From NCBI GenBank assembly GCA_030614585.1, contig JAUWTT010000305.1:1-5594 (forward strand): a stretch of DNA of 5,594 bases. Direction: 5' to 3'. The DNA comes from Acidobacteriota bacterium. Lineage in GTDB: Bacteria; Acidobacteriota; UBA6911; RPQK01; JAPXNP01. Made by a program: the position numbers and the translations under genes. Of this stretch, positions 1 through 5,594 are shown piece after piece (the first letter of the stretch is position 1; each line of letters opens with the position of its first letter). The notes under the pieces were generated by a model. That model searched no databases. It was not told the origin of the DNA and worked only from the letters and a program-made list of their open reading frames with translations.

Positions 1-1977
1 GAGGATTTTGTCTACAAGAAGTACCTTGACCACGCCGCCGTGGAAGAAATTGGCTGGCTCAAGAAACGAACTGATCAAGCACTGCGCCGCCGAAAAGACA
101 TTCTGACCAACGTCAAGCTTGGGCTTGGGGGCATTCGGGAGATTGAGTTCTTTGTCCAGTCCTTTCAGATCCTTTACGGAGGTACCCAGCCTGACCTTAG
201 AACTCCGAACACGCTTGACGCCTTGAAGAAGCTTGTAGACAACGGGTTCATCGATTTCGAAGAGTTCGAGGCGCTGTCTGATGCCTACATATTCTTACGC
301 GATCTGGAACACAAGCTTCAACTCGTTCACGATCTGCAGACGCACTCTCTGCCCGACGAGGAAAGCGAGCTCCTCCGATGTTCCAAGCGGATGGGTTACC
401 GAGGAGAAAGTGACGATGAGACTCTGAAGGCCTTTCGCCGTGACCTGCAGAATCACAGTACCCGAGTGCGCCAGATCTTCAGTTCCCTGTTTGAAGGACC
501 CGGGCAGCCCAGAGGCCTTGAGGAACTGGTCCTGAACTCTGCACTTTCCGAGCAAGAGGCTCTTGACCGGCTTCGAACGCTGAATGTTGACCAACCGATG
601 GCTGTATTGGACGGAATCAGGCTCCTTCAGAAGGCCCCCGCCTTCCCACATTCGCCATCACGACTCAAGAATCTGTTGGCAAACCTTGTCCCTCACTTGG
701 TGGAGAAGTCGCAAAACCTGGAGGATCCACGCCGGCTCTATACTCGCTTCGACCGTTTTTGCGAAGCTCTTGGGAGCAGAGCCGGGCTCTACGCCGAAGT
801 GATCGAGAACGAGGTTTTCGCGACGCGCCTTTTTAGAATCCTCTCACACGGATCGGCTCTTCCTGAAACATTGATCCGATACCCGGAACTCCTCGAGTCT
901 GTGGTCGAGACTCCGGTTGCCGAATCTTACTCGGTAGTTCTGCAGGGATTCCTCGCCTCCCGAGCCTCCGGTGAGAAGCCGCTGGCTGATCTACTAGGCC
1001 AGTTCAAACAACACGAAGAATTCAAGATCGGAGTTCGTACGCTTCTGGAAGGAGATAACCTCAGGAGTAGGCTGAGTCTCACCGACCTCGCTGAAACCTG
1101 CCTGAAGACGGCGTCGGAAACAGCTCTCGACTCAACCCCCGCTTTGAGGGGAGAAGCCTTTTGCCTGATTGCCCTCGGAAAACTGGGCGGCCGGGAACTG
1201 GTCTTCCATTCCGACCTGGACCTGGTCTTCGTTTTCGATGACAATCGGTCAAATGTCAACAGCGCGGATTTCGCCCCTTTTCTCAAGGATCTGCGAGCTC
1301 TTTTGCATGCTTACACAGCAACAGGCCACACCTATGAACTGGACTTTCGTCTTCGGCCCGAAGGAAGACATTCCGCTGAAGCTGTACCTCTCTCCTACCT
1401 TGAGACCTATTTCACCGGTCGCGGAGAGGCTTGGGAACGCCTCGCCTACGTCAAGTCACGCACTGTCATCGATAACCAGCTTTCCGTCGATTTGGACAAA
1501 CTGGTCTTGCATCCCCCTTTTACTTCGGAAGAGGAAGCGCAGCTGAACCACGTACGGTGGCGCAAAGAGAAGGAAATCGGTCGAGAAACAAAGACGTCGA
1601 AGTATGACTTGAAGGTGGGCCACGGTGCACTTCTGGACATTCAATTTGTGACTCAATATCTTCAGATTACACATAAGATACGTGATAGTAACACCCTGTC
1701 CGCACTCGCTAAATTAGAAGACACCTCACATATCGACCGACTCACTGCCGAGACCCTCAGAAAAGGCCTTCGCTTTCTTTTTCGTCTCGAGATTCTGAGC
1801 GATCTACTGGGAAGAAAGAACAAGAACCAGTTATCGAAGAATCCGGAAGAGAACCAGGAACTGGCTGAGTTGATGGGGTTTGCATCCGGGAAAGAACTGG
1901 TTTCGTGCTACGAAGCCCACACGGACGAGATCCGAGAGGTCTACGAAAGCGTTCTTGGTGAACTGGGTAACCAGTAA
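1..1977 (+). CDS. glnE: Glutamine synthetase adenylyltransferase / adenylyl-removing enzyme, 5'-truncated by window edge
   Basis: Bifunctional enzyme that adds AMP to, or phosphorolytically removes it from, glutamine synthetase under control of PII and glutamine. The frame is open from base 1, so the gene starts outside the window; the GTG at 40 is internal. 658 residues are visible, against about 946 in E. coli GlnE, so roughly 250-300 N-terminal residues, including the catalytic aspartates of the adenylyl-removing half, are missing. Visible (window numbering): the end of the N-terminal domain with NVKLGLGGIREIEF (37-50); a helical linker; then the C-terminal adenylyltransferase nucleotidyltransferase fold with GKLGGREL (about 393-400), SDLDL whose Asp405 and Asp407 match the metal-binding pair of the family, and YELDFRLRPEG (445-455), whose Asp448 is the likely third carboxylate. 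The later motif DLKVGHGALLDIQF (536-549) departs from the usual GG..DIEF form at Ala543 and Gln548. The stop TAA (1975-1977) lies inside a heptanucleotide repeat array. Convergent with the PII gene. Family assignment is very secure. Confidence 0.96.
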   Translation, partial: EDFVYKKYLDHAAVEEIGWLKKRTDQALRRRKDILTNVKLGLGGIREIEFFVQSFQILYGGTQPDLRTPNTLDALKKLVDNGFIDFEEFEALSDAYIFLRDLEHKLQLVHDLQTHSLPDEESELLRCSKRMGYRGESDDETLKAFRRDLQNHSTRVRQIFSSLFEGPGQPRGLEELVLNSALSEQEALDRLRTLNVDQPMAVLDGIRLLQKAPAFPHSPSRLKNLLANLVPHLVEKSQNLEDPRRLYTRFDRFCEALGSRAGLYAEVIENEVFATRLFRILSHGSALPETLIRYPELLESVVETPVAESYSVVLQGFLASRASGEKPLADLLGQFKQHEEFKIGVRTLLEGDNLRSRLSLTDLAETCLKTASETALDSTPALRGEAFCLIALGKLGGRELVFHSDLDLVFVFDDNRSNVNSADFAPFLKDLRALLHAYTATGHTYELDFRLRPEGRHSAEAVPLSYLETYFTGRGEAWERLAYVKSRTVIDNQLSVDLDKLVLHPPFTSEEEAQLNHVRWRKEKEIGRETKTSKYDLKVGHGALLDIQFVTQYLQITHKIRDSNTLSALAKLEDTSHIDRLTAETLRKGLRFLFRLEILSDLLGRKNKNQLSKNPEENQELAELMGFASGKELVSCYEAHTDEIREVYESVLGELGNQ

Positions 1978-2008
1978 TCGGTGATCGGTAATCGGTGGGG
2001 CTGGGAGC
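1967..2008. repeat. Degenerate 7-bp tandem array at the glnE 3' end
   Basis: Three clear consecutive heptads of the form GTRATCG occur at 1974-1980, 1981-1987 and 1988-1994, with ATCG cores exactly 7 bp apart. Diverged units flank them (GTAACCA at 1967-1973, GTGGGGC at 1995-2001, TGGGAGC at 2002-2008). The array overlaps the last codons and the stop of glnE. It resembles in style the short tandemly repeated heptanucleotides known from cyanobacteria and other bacteria, but the unit sequence differs. It shares the 9-mer CTGGGAGCT (2001-2009) with the array upstream of glnD (5173-5181). Confidence 0.75.
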
Positions 2009-2024
2009 TTGGAAATTAGCTCGT

Positions 2025-2170
2025 GCTCCAAACCCTTGGCGAGCTTGGCGGCTCTGCGTGAAGTCTCAATTACGCTCACGCCAAGGCGCAAAGAACGCAA
2101 AGGAAGGGTGGAGATGCCCGGCGTATATGCGTTCCTGCCTGCTCCAAACGCTTGGCGGCTTTGCGTGAGG
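2025..2170 (+). repeat. Direct repeat pair (GCTCCAAAC..CTTGGCGG..TGCGTGA)
   Basis: A block beginning GCTCCAAAC occurs twice in the same orientation. 2025-2041 matches 2141-2157 at 16 of 17 bases, and 2044-2063 matches 2151-2170 at 18 of 20. The first copy carries a small internal duplication of CTTGGCG (2035-2041 and 2044-2050), which the second copy lacks. The second copy ends one base before the stop codon of the PII gene. The right arm of the palindrome (2076-2102) can pair with either copy. Confidence 0.7.
2035..2102. repeat. Imperfect palindrome between convergent glnE and PII genes
   Basis: Left arm 2035-2061 and right arm 2076-2102 are reverse complements at 20 of 27 positions by hand alignment, with a 14-base loop. 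The right arm contains the CCAAGGCGCAAAGAACGCA style of intergenic repeat. A transcript from either strand could fold into a hairpin here, so it might end transcription from both glnE and the PII gene. There is no T-run after either arm, so a classical intrinsic terminator is not supported. Confidence 0.65.
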
Positions 2171-2171
2171 A

Positions 2172-2504
2172 TTACAGAACGTCTCGTTCGCCCGTCCTGA
2201 TATTGTAGCCCTGCTCTACCGGCAGCACGAAAACACGGCCATCTCCAATCTCACCGGTGCGAGTCGTTTCGATGATCGTTCTTATCGCGTCATCCACCAT
2301 CTCGTCAGGAAGAACGACTTCAACCTTCATTTTGGGCAGAAGACTGACGTTGTACTCCTTCCCTCGGTAAATCGCGGTGTGCCCTTTCTGCCGTCCGTGT
2401 CCACGAACCTCCGACACCGTCATGCCCGAGATATTCAGTCTGGTAAGCGCGTCTTTGATCTCTTCGACCTTGCTCGGTCGTACAATTGCCATAATCAGCT
2501 TCAT
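2172..2504 (-). CDS. glnB: Nitrogen regulatory protein PII (GlnB/GlnK family)
   Basis: Small trimeric signal protein that reports 2-oxoglutarate and adenylate charge to GlnE and other targets and is uridylylated by GlnD. The product is 110 aa; E. coli GlnB has 112. The T-loop is intact: GHGRQKGHTAIYRGKEY places the uridylylation target at Tyr51, with Gln39 of the effector site; Lys58 follows. The B-loop TGEIGDGR is at 83-90 (Arg90 where E. coli has Lys) and the C-terminal IRTGE at 102-106. The ATG at 2504 is chosen because it aligns with the family N-terminus (MKLIMAIVRP). An in-frame GTG at 2543 would add 13 residues with no family resemblance. The Shine-Dalgarno sequence is weak. It lies 124 bp downstream of glnD on the same strand, probably in one transcription unit. 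The symbol is not decisive: Leu3 and Ser54 could fit a GlnK-type paralogue, but no amtB is adjacent. Retained Tyr51 next to a GlnD gene argues that uridylylation is used. Confidence 0.95.
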   Translation of the reverse strand: MKLIMAIVRPSKVEEIKDALTRLNISGMTVSEVRGHGRQKGHTAIYRGKEYNVSLLPKMKVEVVLPDEMVDDAIRTIIETTRTGEIGDGRVFVLPVEQGYNIRTGERDVL

Positions 2505-2628
2505 TATTTCCGGTCCGTTCTTTGGATTCTTCCTACTTGGCACGAGACTGAAAACTGTAGTTTCGCGCAGGCGCCACTAATCGTTTGAGGTTCGTTTCCG
2601 CTCCTTTCTGAATGGGGCCAAGCTAACA
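2505..2628. other. glnD-PII intergenic gap with a small dyad
   Basis: This is a 124-bp non-coding gap between two co-oriented minus-strand genes. It holds a short dyad, AAACT-GT-AGTTT (2552-2563), about 50 bp upstream of the PII start, and a GGCGCC palindrome (2570-2575). No convincing promoter, sigma-54 site or T-tailed terminator was found on the minus strand. The gap is long enough for an independent PII promoter, so co-transcription with glnD is likely but not certain. Confidence 0.4.
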
Positions 2629-5100
2629 TCAGCTGAGCGCACCCACTATTTGCTCACTCAGATTGAGCTTCAACTCTGGAGGAAGTTTACCGCCCTTGTG
2701 CCGCAAATAAAAGACGTCAACCGCTTTCTCTCCCTCCGTTGAAATGAAGGCCAGATCAATATCACAGTCGAGCTCTGCGATCTGCTTGCTAATTCGGTAA
2801 AGCAAGCCTGGGGCATCCGGAGCGATTATTTCCATAATGGTGTACCTGTCCGAATGCTCATCCTCGAAATAGACAGTGGGTGAGAAGCCAGGCGTCGTAG
2901 TCTTCCGGAAAAGGATGCTCTGCTCCTTTCTGTCCAACATAGCCTTGACCGAAATCCTGTCCTCCAAGGCTTCTCTCAGCAAATTCTGGAACCTCTTTTT
3001 TTCCACCCTGTGTCTAAAGACATCTTGAGGATCGGAGAACTGAAAGAAATCAATCAATATCTGCTGATGGTTCGCAAAACCATACCCTTTGAGGATATTC
3101 ATTCCAAAGTAGGAAAGTAATCCAACGATTTTGGCGAAAATACGGGAACGATCCGGAGTGATAATGCAAAGTTCGTAGTGAGTCTTACGCTTCAAGAGCC
3201 GTGTTTCAACGGCGTTGACGTTCTCCAGACTTGTTGCCATCCGGTAATGTTCGTAGATCTCCTTAGGACGCGTTGACCGCAAATACCGAACCGGAAAGCC
3301 TTCCAGAAAGCTCTCAAAAGCAGCTGGGTTCAGGTCAGTTTCCAGCCCTGCCAGCAACCTCTCTTCGATGTCCTCCTCTTCGATTCTGGCTTCCCCGATC
3401 TCGAGCGTAAGCTTTCGATAACTAGCAAGGTATAGCTGCCATAGCAGGTCCTTTTTCCAATCATTGAGAGTTCCTGGAGCGACCGCCTTGATGTCCGCGT
3501 AAGTTAGCAGAGTGAGTAAACGCAACTTCTCAGGGTCCTCGACGAGGTTTGCGAAGCGTTCGATCACTTCGTCGTCCTCGAGATCCCGTCGGAACACCAC
3601 TGCCGACATTTCCAGGTGGTTCCTGATCAGGAAGGAAATAGTGTTGATCTCTTCGGGCTTGAAGCGAAAGCGGCGTAATGCACGCACCGCCATCCGAGCG
3701 CTTTCGACGGTATGTTTTCCTCCCCTCCCCTTCCCGACGTCGTGTAACAAGAGAGCGAGAGTCACATAGAAAGGGACTACTGTATCCTCAAGAATCGAGA
3801 CGAACCTTCCATCGGCCGTCTCGTCGTTGACAACCAGATCTTCGATGCTCTTGATCGCAATAAGGGTGTGTTCGTCAACTGTGTACTTGTGGTAGAAGTC
3901 GCGGATGACTCTGGCCTTGATACTCCCAAATTCGGGAAACAGGAGTTCGAGAATGCCAAGCTCATACATGACTGAGAGACTGCTGTAGAGTCCTGCCTGG
4001 GGTGTCAGGAGCGCTCTCAGGGGCTCTTTCAGTTCGGAGCATTTGAGGTTGGACGAGATTAGAGGAAGAGCTTCTTCGATAGCCCTTCGTACTCCGTCAT
4101 CGAGTGTTCGGTTTTCGCGACGCGCTACTGCCACGATATCCAGGACTTGAGAAACAGAGCCGATCGGCGGCAACTCCGCACGCGTAATCGCGTTAGCTCC
4201 TTCCGCGGGAAGTAGCGCGGTCAGGACCGAATCACAGTATCTCGCGATCACTCGCGCGTTGAGAAAGTACTCTTTCATAAGAGCCTCCACTCCCGCTTGC
4301 GTTCCTGCCCCAGAGTGGACGACGTGTGTGGCCACTTTCTCCTGCAGTCGGTGGGTCAACCGGTTGTCGATGTTACCGGTCTCCAGATGGAGAAGTATTC
4401 GAAGCTTCTTCATGAATTGGTGGGCTTCGAGAATCTCTGAATGTCCGAAGGGGAGGAATTCCGGCTTACTCTCGAGCCGCAGCAGCCACGTAGCCACCAG
4501 ATAGTCACGCAGCCCTCCCGGTGCCTCTTTCAAATCGGGTTCGAGTTGATAGATCGTGTTCCCGAATTCCTCGTGCCTGTCCTTTGCGCCGTTTACGACT
4601 CGGTCGATCAGCTCGAACCGATGCTCCTCCACAAAGCGAGGGAGAATTTCACTCATGGCAGCTCTCCCCAGTTTCTCGTTGCCCGTGAGGATGCGAGCAT
4701 TGAGGAGCGCCAACACAAATTCATAGCTCTCGAGATTCAACTCTCCAAGTTCCTGAACGGACCACACCTGATGCCCCAGGCGCAGGCGTGAGTCCCACAG
4801 GCCCTGCAGGAATGAACCTACAACCCGTTCAACGCGTCTATCCTCCGTCACCTCATGGACCACCAGAAGGTCTACGTCGGACTGCGGAAACTGCTCTCGG
4901 CGCCCATATCCGGCCGTGGCCAACACACAGAAATCCTCAAGGTCGAGGAACGGTTCTGCCAGAGCCTTGACGAGCCTGTCAACCAGGTCCGAGTGGCCCT
5001 GCAAATAGCGATCAACGTTCTGGTCTTCCAAGAAGTGATGTTCCAGCGCCGATCGCTCCGCAGTGTAGTCTTCCCGAAGGAAGTCAATCAGTTTCATCAT
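2629..5100 (-). CDS. glnD: PII uridylyltransferase / uridylyl-removing enzyme
   Basis: Glutamine sensor that transfers UMP to PII when glutamine is low and hydrolyses it when glutamine is high. With the ATG at 5100 the product is 823 aa, slightly short of E. coli GlnD (890). Domains in order: nucleotidyltransferase with GYGRRE (64-69) and SDVDL, whose Asp75 and Asp77 are the metal ligands; the EPDLKEAPGGLRD motif (187-199); the HD uridylyl-removing domain with VDEH (His411), HDVGKGRGGKH (His453, Asp454, His463) and NHL (His495); the conserved TYADIKAVAPGTLNDWK segment (about 533-549); and two C-terminal ACT domains (about 642-692 and 753-805) that would bind glutamine. All catalytic residues I can check are present, so both activities are expected. 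Start choice: an in-frame GTG at 5136 gives 835 aa and an ATG at 5097 gives 822. None has a strong Shine-Dalgarno sequence; 5100 is preferred as an ATG that excludes 12 residues with no family resemblance. Followed by the PII gene. Confidence 0.96.
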   Translation of the reverse strand: MMKLIDFLREDYTAERSALEHHFLEDQNVDRYLQGHSDLVDRLVKALAEPFLDLEDFCVLATAGYGRREQFPQSDVDLLVVHEVTEDRRVERVVGSFLQGLWDSRLRLGHQVWSVQELGELNLESYEFVLALLNARILTGNEKLGRAAMSEILPRFVEEHRFELIDRVVNGAKDRHEEFGNTIYQLEPDLKEAPGGLRDYLVATWLLRLESKPEFLPFGHSEILEAHQFMKKLRILLHLETGNIDNRLTHRLQEKVATHVVHSGAGTQAGVEALMKEYFLNARVIARYCDSVLTALLPAEGANAITRAELPPIGSVSQVLDIVAVARRENRTLDDGVRRAIEEALPLISSNLKCSELKEPLRALLTPQAGLYSSLSVMYELGILELLFPEFGSIKARVIRDFYHKYTVDEHTLIAIKSIEDLVVNDETADGRFVSILEDTVVPFYVTLALLLHDVGKGRGGKHTVESARMAVRALRRFRFKPEEINTISFLIRNHLEMSAVVFRRDLEDDEVIERFANLVEDPEKLRLLTLLTYADIKAVAPGTLNDWKKDLLWQLYLASYRKLTLEIGEARIEEEDIEERLLAGLETDLNPAAFESFLEGFPVRYLRSTRPKEIYEHYRMATSLENVNAVETRLLKRKTHYELCIITPDRSRIFAKIVGLLSYFGMNILKGYGFANHQQILIDFFQFSDPQDVFRHRVEKKRFQNLLREALEDRISVKAMLDRKEQSILFRKTTTPGFSPTVYFEDEHSDRYTIMEIIAPDAPGLLYRISKQIAELDCDIDLAFISTEGEKAVDVFYLRHKGGKLPPELKLNLSEQIVGALS

Positions 5101-5156
5101 GGCTGTTCGCTTCTGAATAGTATTCCACAATGTCACCGGTCAGAGAACTCAAAGAA

Positions 5157-5191
5157 GGAACTGGACTGGGGACTGGGAGCTGGCGCTGGGG
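5157..5191. repeat. Degenerate CTGGG tandem array upstream of glnD
   Basis: CTGG cores start at 5161, 5166, 5173, 5180 and 5186, with spacings of 5, 7, 7 and 6 bp. The cleanest part is GACTGGG twice in tandem (5164-5177). The unit closely resembles the GGGGACT/CCCCAGT heptads described as short tandemly repeated repetitive sequences in cyanobacteria, although this window is not otherwise cyanobacterial. The array abuts the palindrome at 5189-5272 and lies about 60-90 bp upstream of the preferred glnD start, so it is either in the glnD leader or just before the promoter. Confidence 0.65.
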
Positions 5192-5272
5192 ATTAACCAC
5201 AAAGACACGAAGATCACCAAGAAACAGGCGCCGTTTCCCCTTGGTGCTCTTGGAGACTTGGTGGTGAATCCC
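5189..5272. repeat. Long imperfect palindrome of CACCAAG type upstream of glnD
   Basis: Arms 5189-5221 and 5240-5272 are reverse complements at 27 of 33 positions by hand alignment, with mismatches mostly isolated, around an 18-base loop that contains GGCGCC (5227-5232). The arms carry the ACCAC-AAG-CACCAAG type of sequence seen as a dispersed intergenic palindrome in many environmental bacterial genomes. It could form a long hairpin in RNA from either strand. It has no open reading frame and no flanking target-site duplication that I could find. It may be a non-autonomous repeat rather than a control site of glnD. Confidence 0.8.
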
Positions 5273-5522
5273 TAATCAACTCCTCGTTGAACACACTTAC
5301 CGGGAGCCTCATCAGATTCTTCCCTTGACTTCAAAGTGAAAAATCCCTAGTCTGTTACGCTCGATGCCACAAAAACACGTTTTCAGAAAAATGGAACTCT
5401 CAGCTTCCGGGAGACGGAGGAATCCGTTTTGGGCAGCTGATTCTGGAATTGGCATCATTATTAGCACGACTATTCCTTCCGCCGGATTCTAGCGGGGGGT
5501 GGGGGCTCAACCTCAAAACCCT
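5273..5522. other. Non-coding stretch upstream of glnD, no gene recognised
   Basis: No open frame here resembles a gene. The region must hold the glnD promoter if transcription starts outside the palindrome, but I see no strong minus-strand -35/-10 pair. On the + strand a TTGACT at 5325 has a poor -10 partner (TAGTCT at 5348) and leads into no gene. The stretch ends in a G-rich tract (5494-5505) inside a longer inverted repeat. Confidence 0.45.
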
Positions 5523-5546
5523 CTACTCCGCTTTTTTGAATCCGGC
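5481..5546. repeat. Nested inverted repeat around a G-rich tract
   Basis: GCCGGATTC (5481-5489) is perfectly complementary to GAATCCGGC (5538-5546). Nested inside are AGCGG (5491-5495) with CCGCT (5528-5532) and GGGT (5497-5500) with ACCC (5518-5521), giving up to 18 base pairs in three stacked segments with an asymmetric T-rich bulge. The G-tract of six and five Gs sits on the left side. It could be an RNA hairpin at the end of the possible minus-strand gene at the right edge, or an intergenic repeat. It has no terminator-like T-run after the stem. Confidence 0.45.
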
Positions 5547-5594
5547 CATTTCGAGTTCGATCCCGGCTAGATTCATTCTTCGGAGCAGAGGCGA
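5523..5594 (-). CDS. Possible C-terminal end of an unidentified minus-strand gene
   Basis: On the minus strand one frame is open from the right window edge to a TAG at 5523-5525, giving 23 residues that end NLAGIELEMAGFKKAE. The composition is that of a plausible amphipathic C-terminal helix, but the stretch is too short to identify a family. Another minus-strand frame is also open across the same bases, so this may be chance. If real, it is a gene upstream of and co-oriented with glnD, separated from it by about 420 bp. Confidence 0.25.
   Translation of the reverse strand, partial: SPLLRRMNLAGIELEMAGFKKAE

Noticed and set aside
1967..2170. CRISPR array
   Set aside because: Units are 7 bp or imperfect 17-27 bp copies with no regular spacers and no cas genes nearby.
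2009..2200. Open frame of 63 codons across the repeats and the PII 3' end
   Set aside because: It is composed of repeat sequence and antisense PII coding sequence, with no coding signature of its own.
2537..2556. TTGGCACG resembling the -24 element of a sigma-54 promoter on the + strand
   Set aside because: The -12 position reads TGAAA rather than TTGC, and the site points away from the PII gene, antisense to glnD.
5325..5353. TTGACT with 17-bp spacing to TAGTCT on the + strand, promoter-like
   Set aside because: The -10 matches at only three of six positions and no gene follows on that strand within the window.
5436..5447. GCTGATTCTGGA, identical to the start of many tmRNA genes, with a GTTCGATCC motif further on at 5555-5563
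   Set aside because: The invariant GGATTCGAC continuation is absent (GGAATTGGC instead), the GTTCGATCC does not form a T-stem (only two of five pairs), no acceptor-stem pairing is found and no tag-peptide frame is visible. Probably chance.
5391..5492. Short ATG-started + strand frame of 33 codons
   Set aside because: No ribosome binding site, no recognisable product and it runs into the inverted repeat.
5548..5570. Possible tRNA T-arm around GAGTTCGATCCCGGC
   Set aside because: The flanking bases do not pair as a T-stem and no anticodon arm or acceptor stem lies upstream.

Overview
The window is a compact nitrogen-regulation locus from a bacterium. It holds three components of the classic PII cascade: the C-terminal two thirds of glnE (adenylyltransferase/adenylyl-removing enzyme for glutamine synthetase, + strand, running in from the left edge), a complete PII signal protein gene (glnB-type, - strand), and a complete glnD (uridylyltransferase/uridylyl-removing enzyme, - strand). 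GlnD senses glutamine and modifies PII at Tyr51. PII in its two forms then directs GlnE to adenylylate or deadenylylate glutamine synthetase. No glnA or amtB is visible, so the target enzyme and the ammonium channel lie elsewhere or outside the window.

Layout from left to right: partial glnE (1-1977, +); a roughly 190-bp convergent intergenic region made almost entirely of repeats (a 7-bp tandem array, an imperfect palindrome and a direct-repeat copy); the PII gene (2172-2504, -); a 124-bp gap; glnD (2629-5100, -, possibly starting at 5136); a second array-plus-palindrome element just upstream of glnD (5157-5272); then about 320 bp without a convincing gene, except for a possible 3' end of another minus-strand gene at the right edge. 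glnD and the PII gene are co-oriented, so glnD could be transcribed first with PII downstream. glnE points towards them.

The organism is not identifiable with certainty. Base composition looks moderately GC-rich, all three proteins are of ordinary bacterial type, and the gene pairing differs from enteric bacteria, where glnB, glnD and glnE are unlinked. Intergenic sequence built from short tandem units plus CACCAAG- or GGCGCAAAG-type palindromes is a style I associate with environmental Gram-negative lineages such as Acidobacteriota and other poorly cultured phyla; this is a weak inference.

I see no clearly new biological system. The most unusual material is the pair of repeat elements bracketing the glnD-PII unit, one of which appears to supply the stop codon of glnE.
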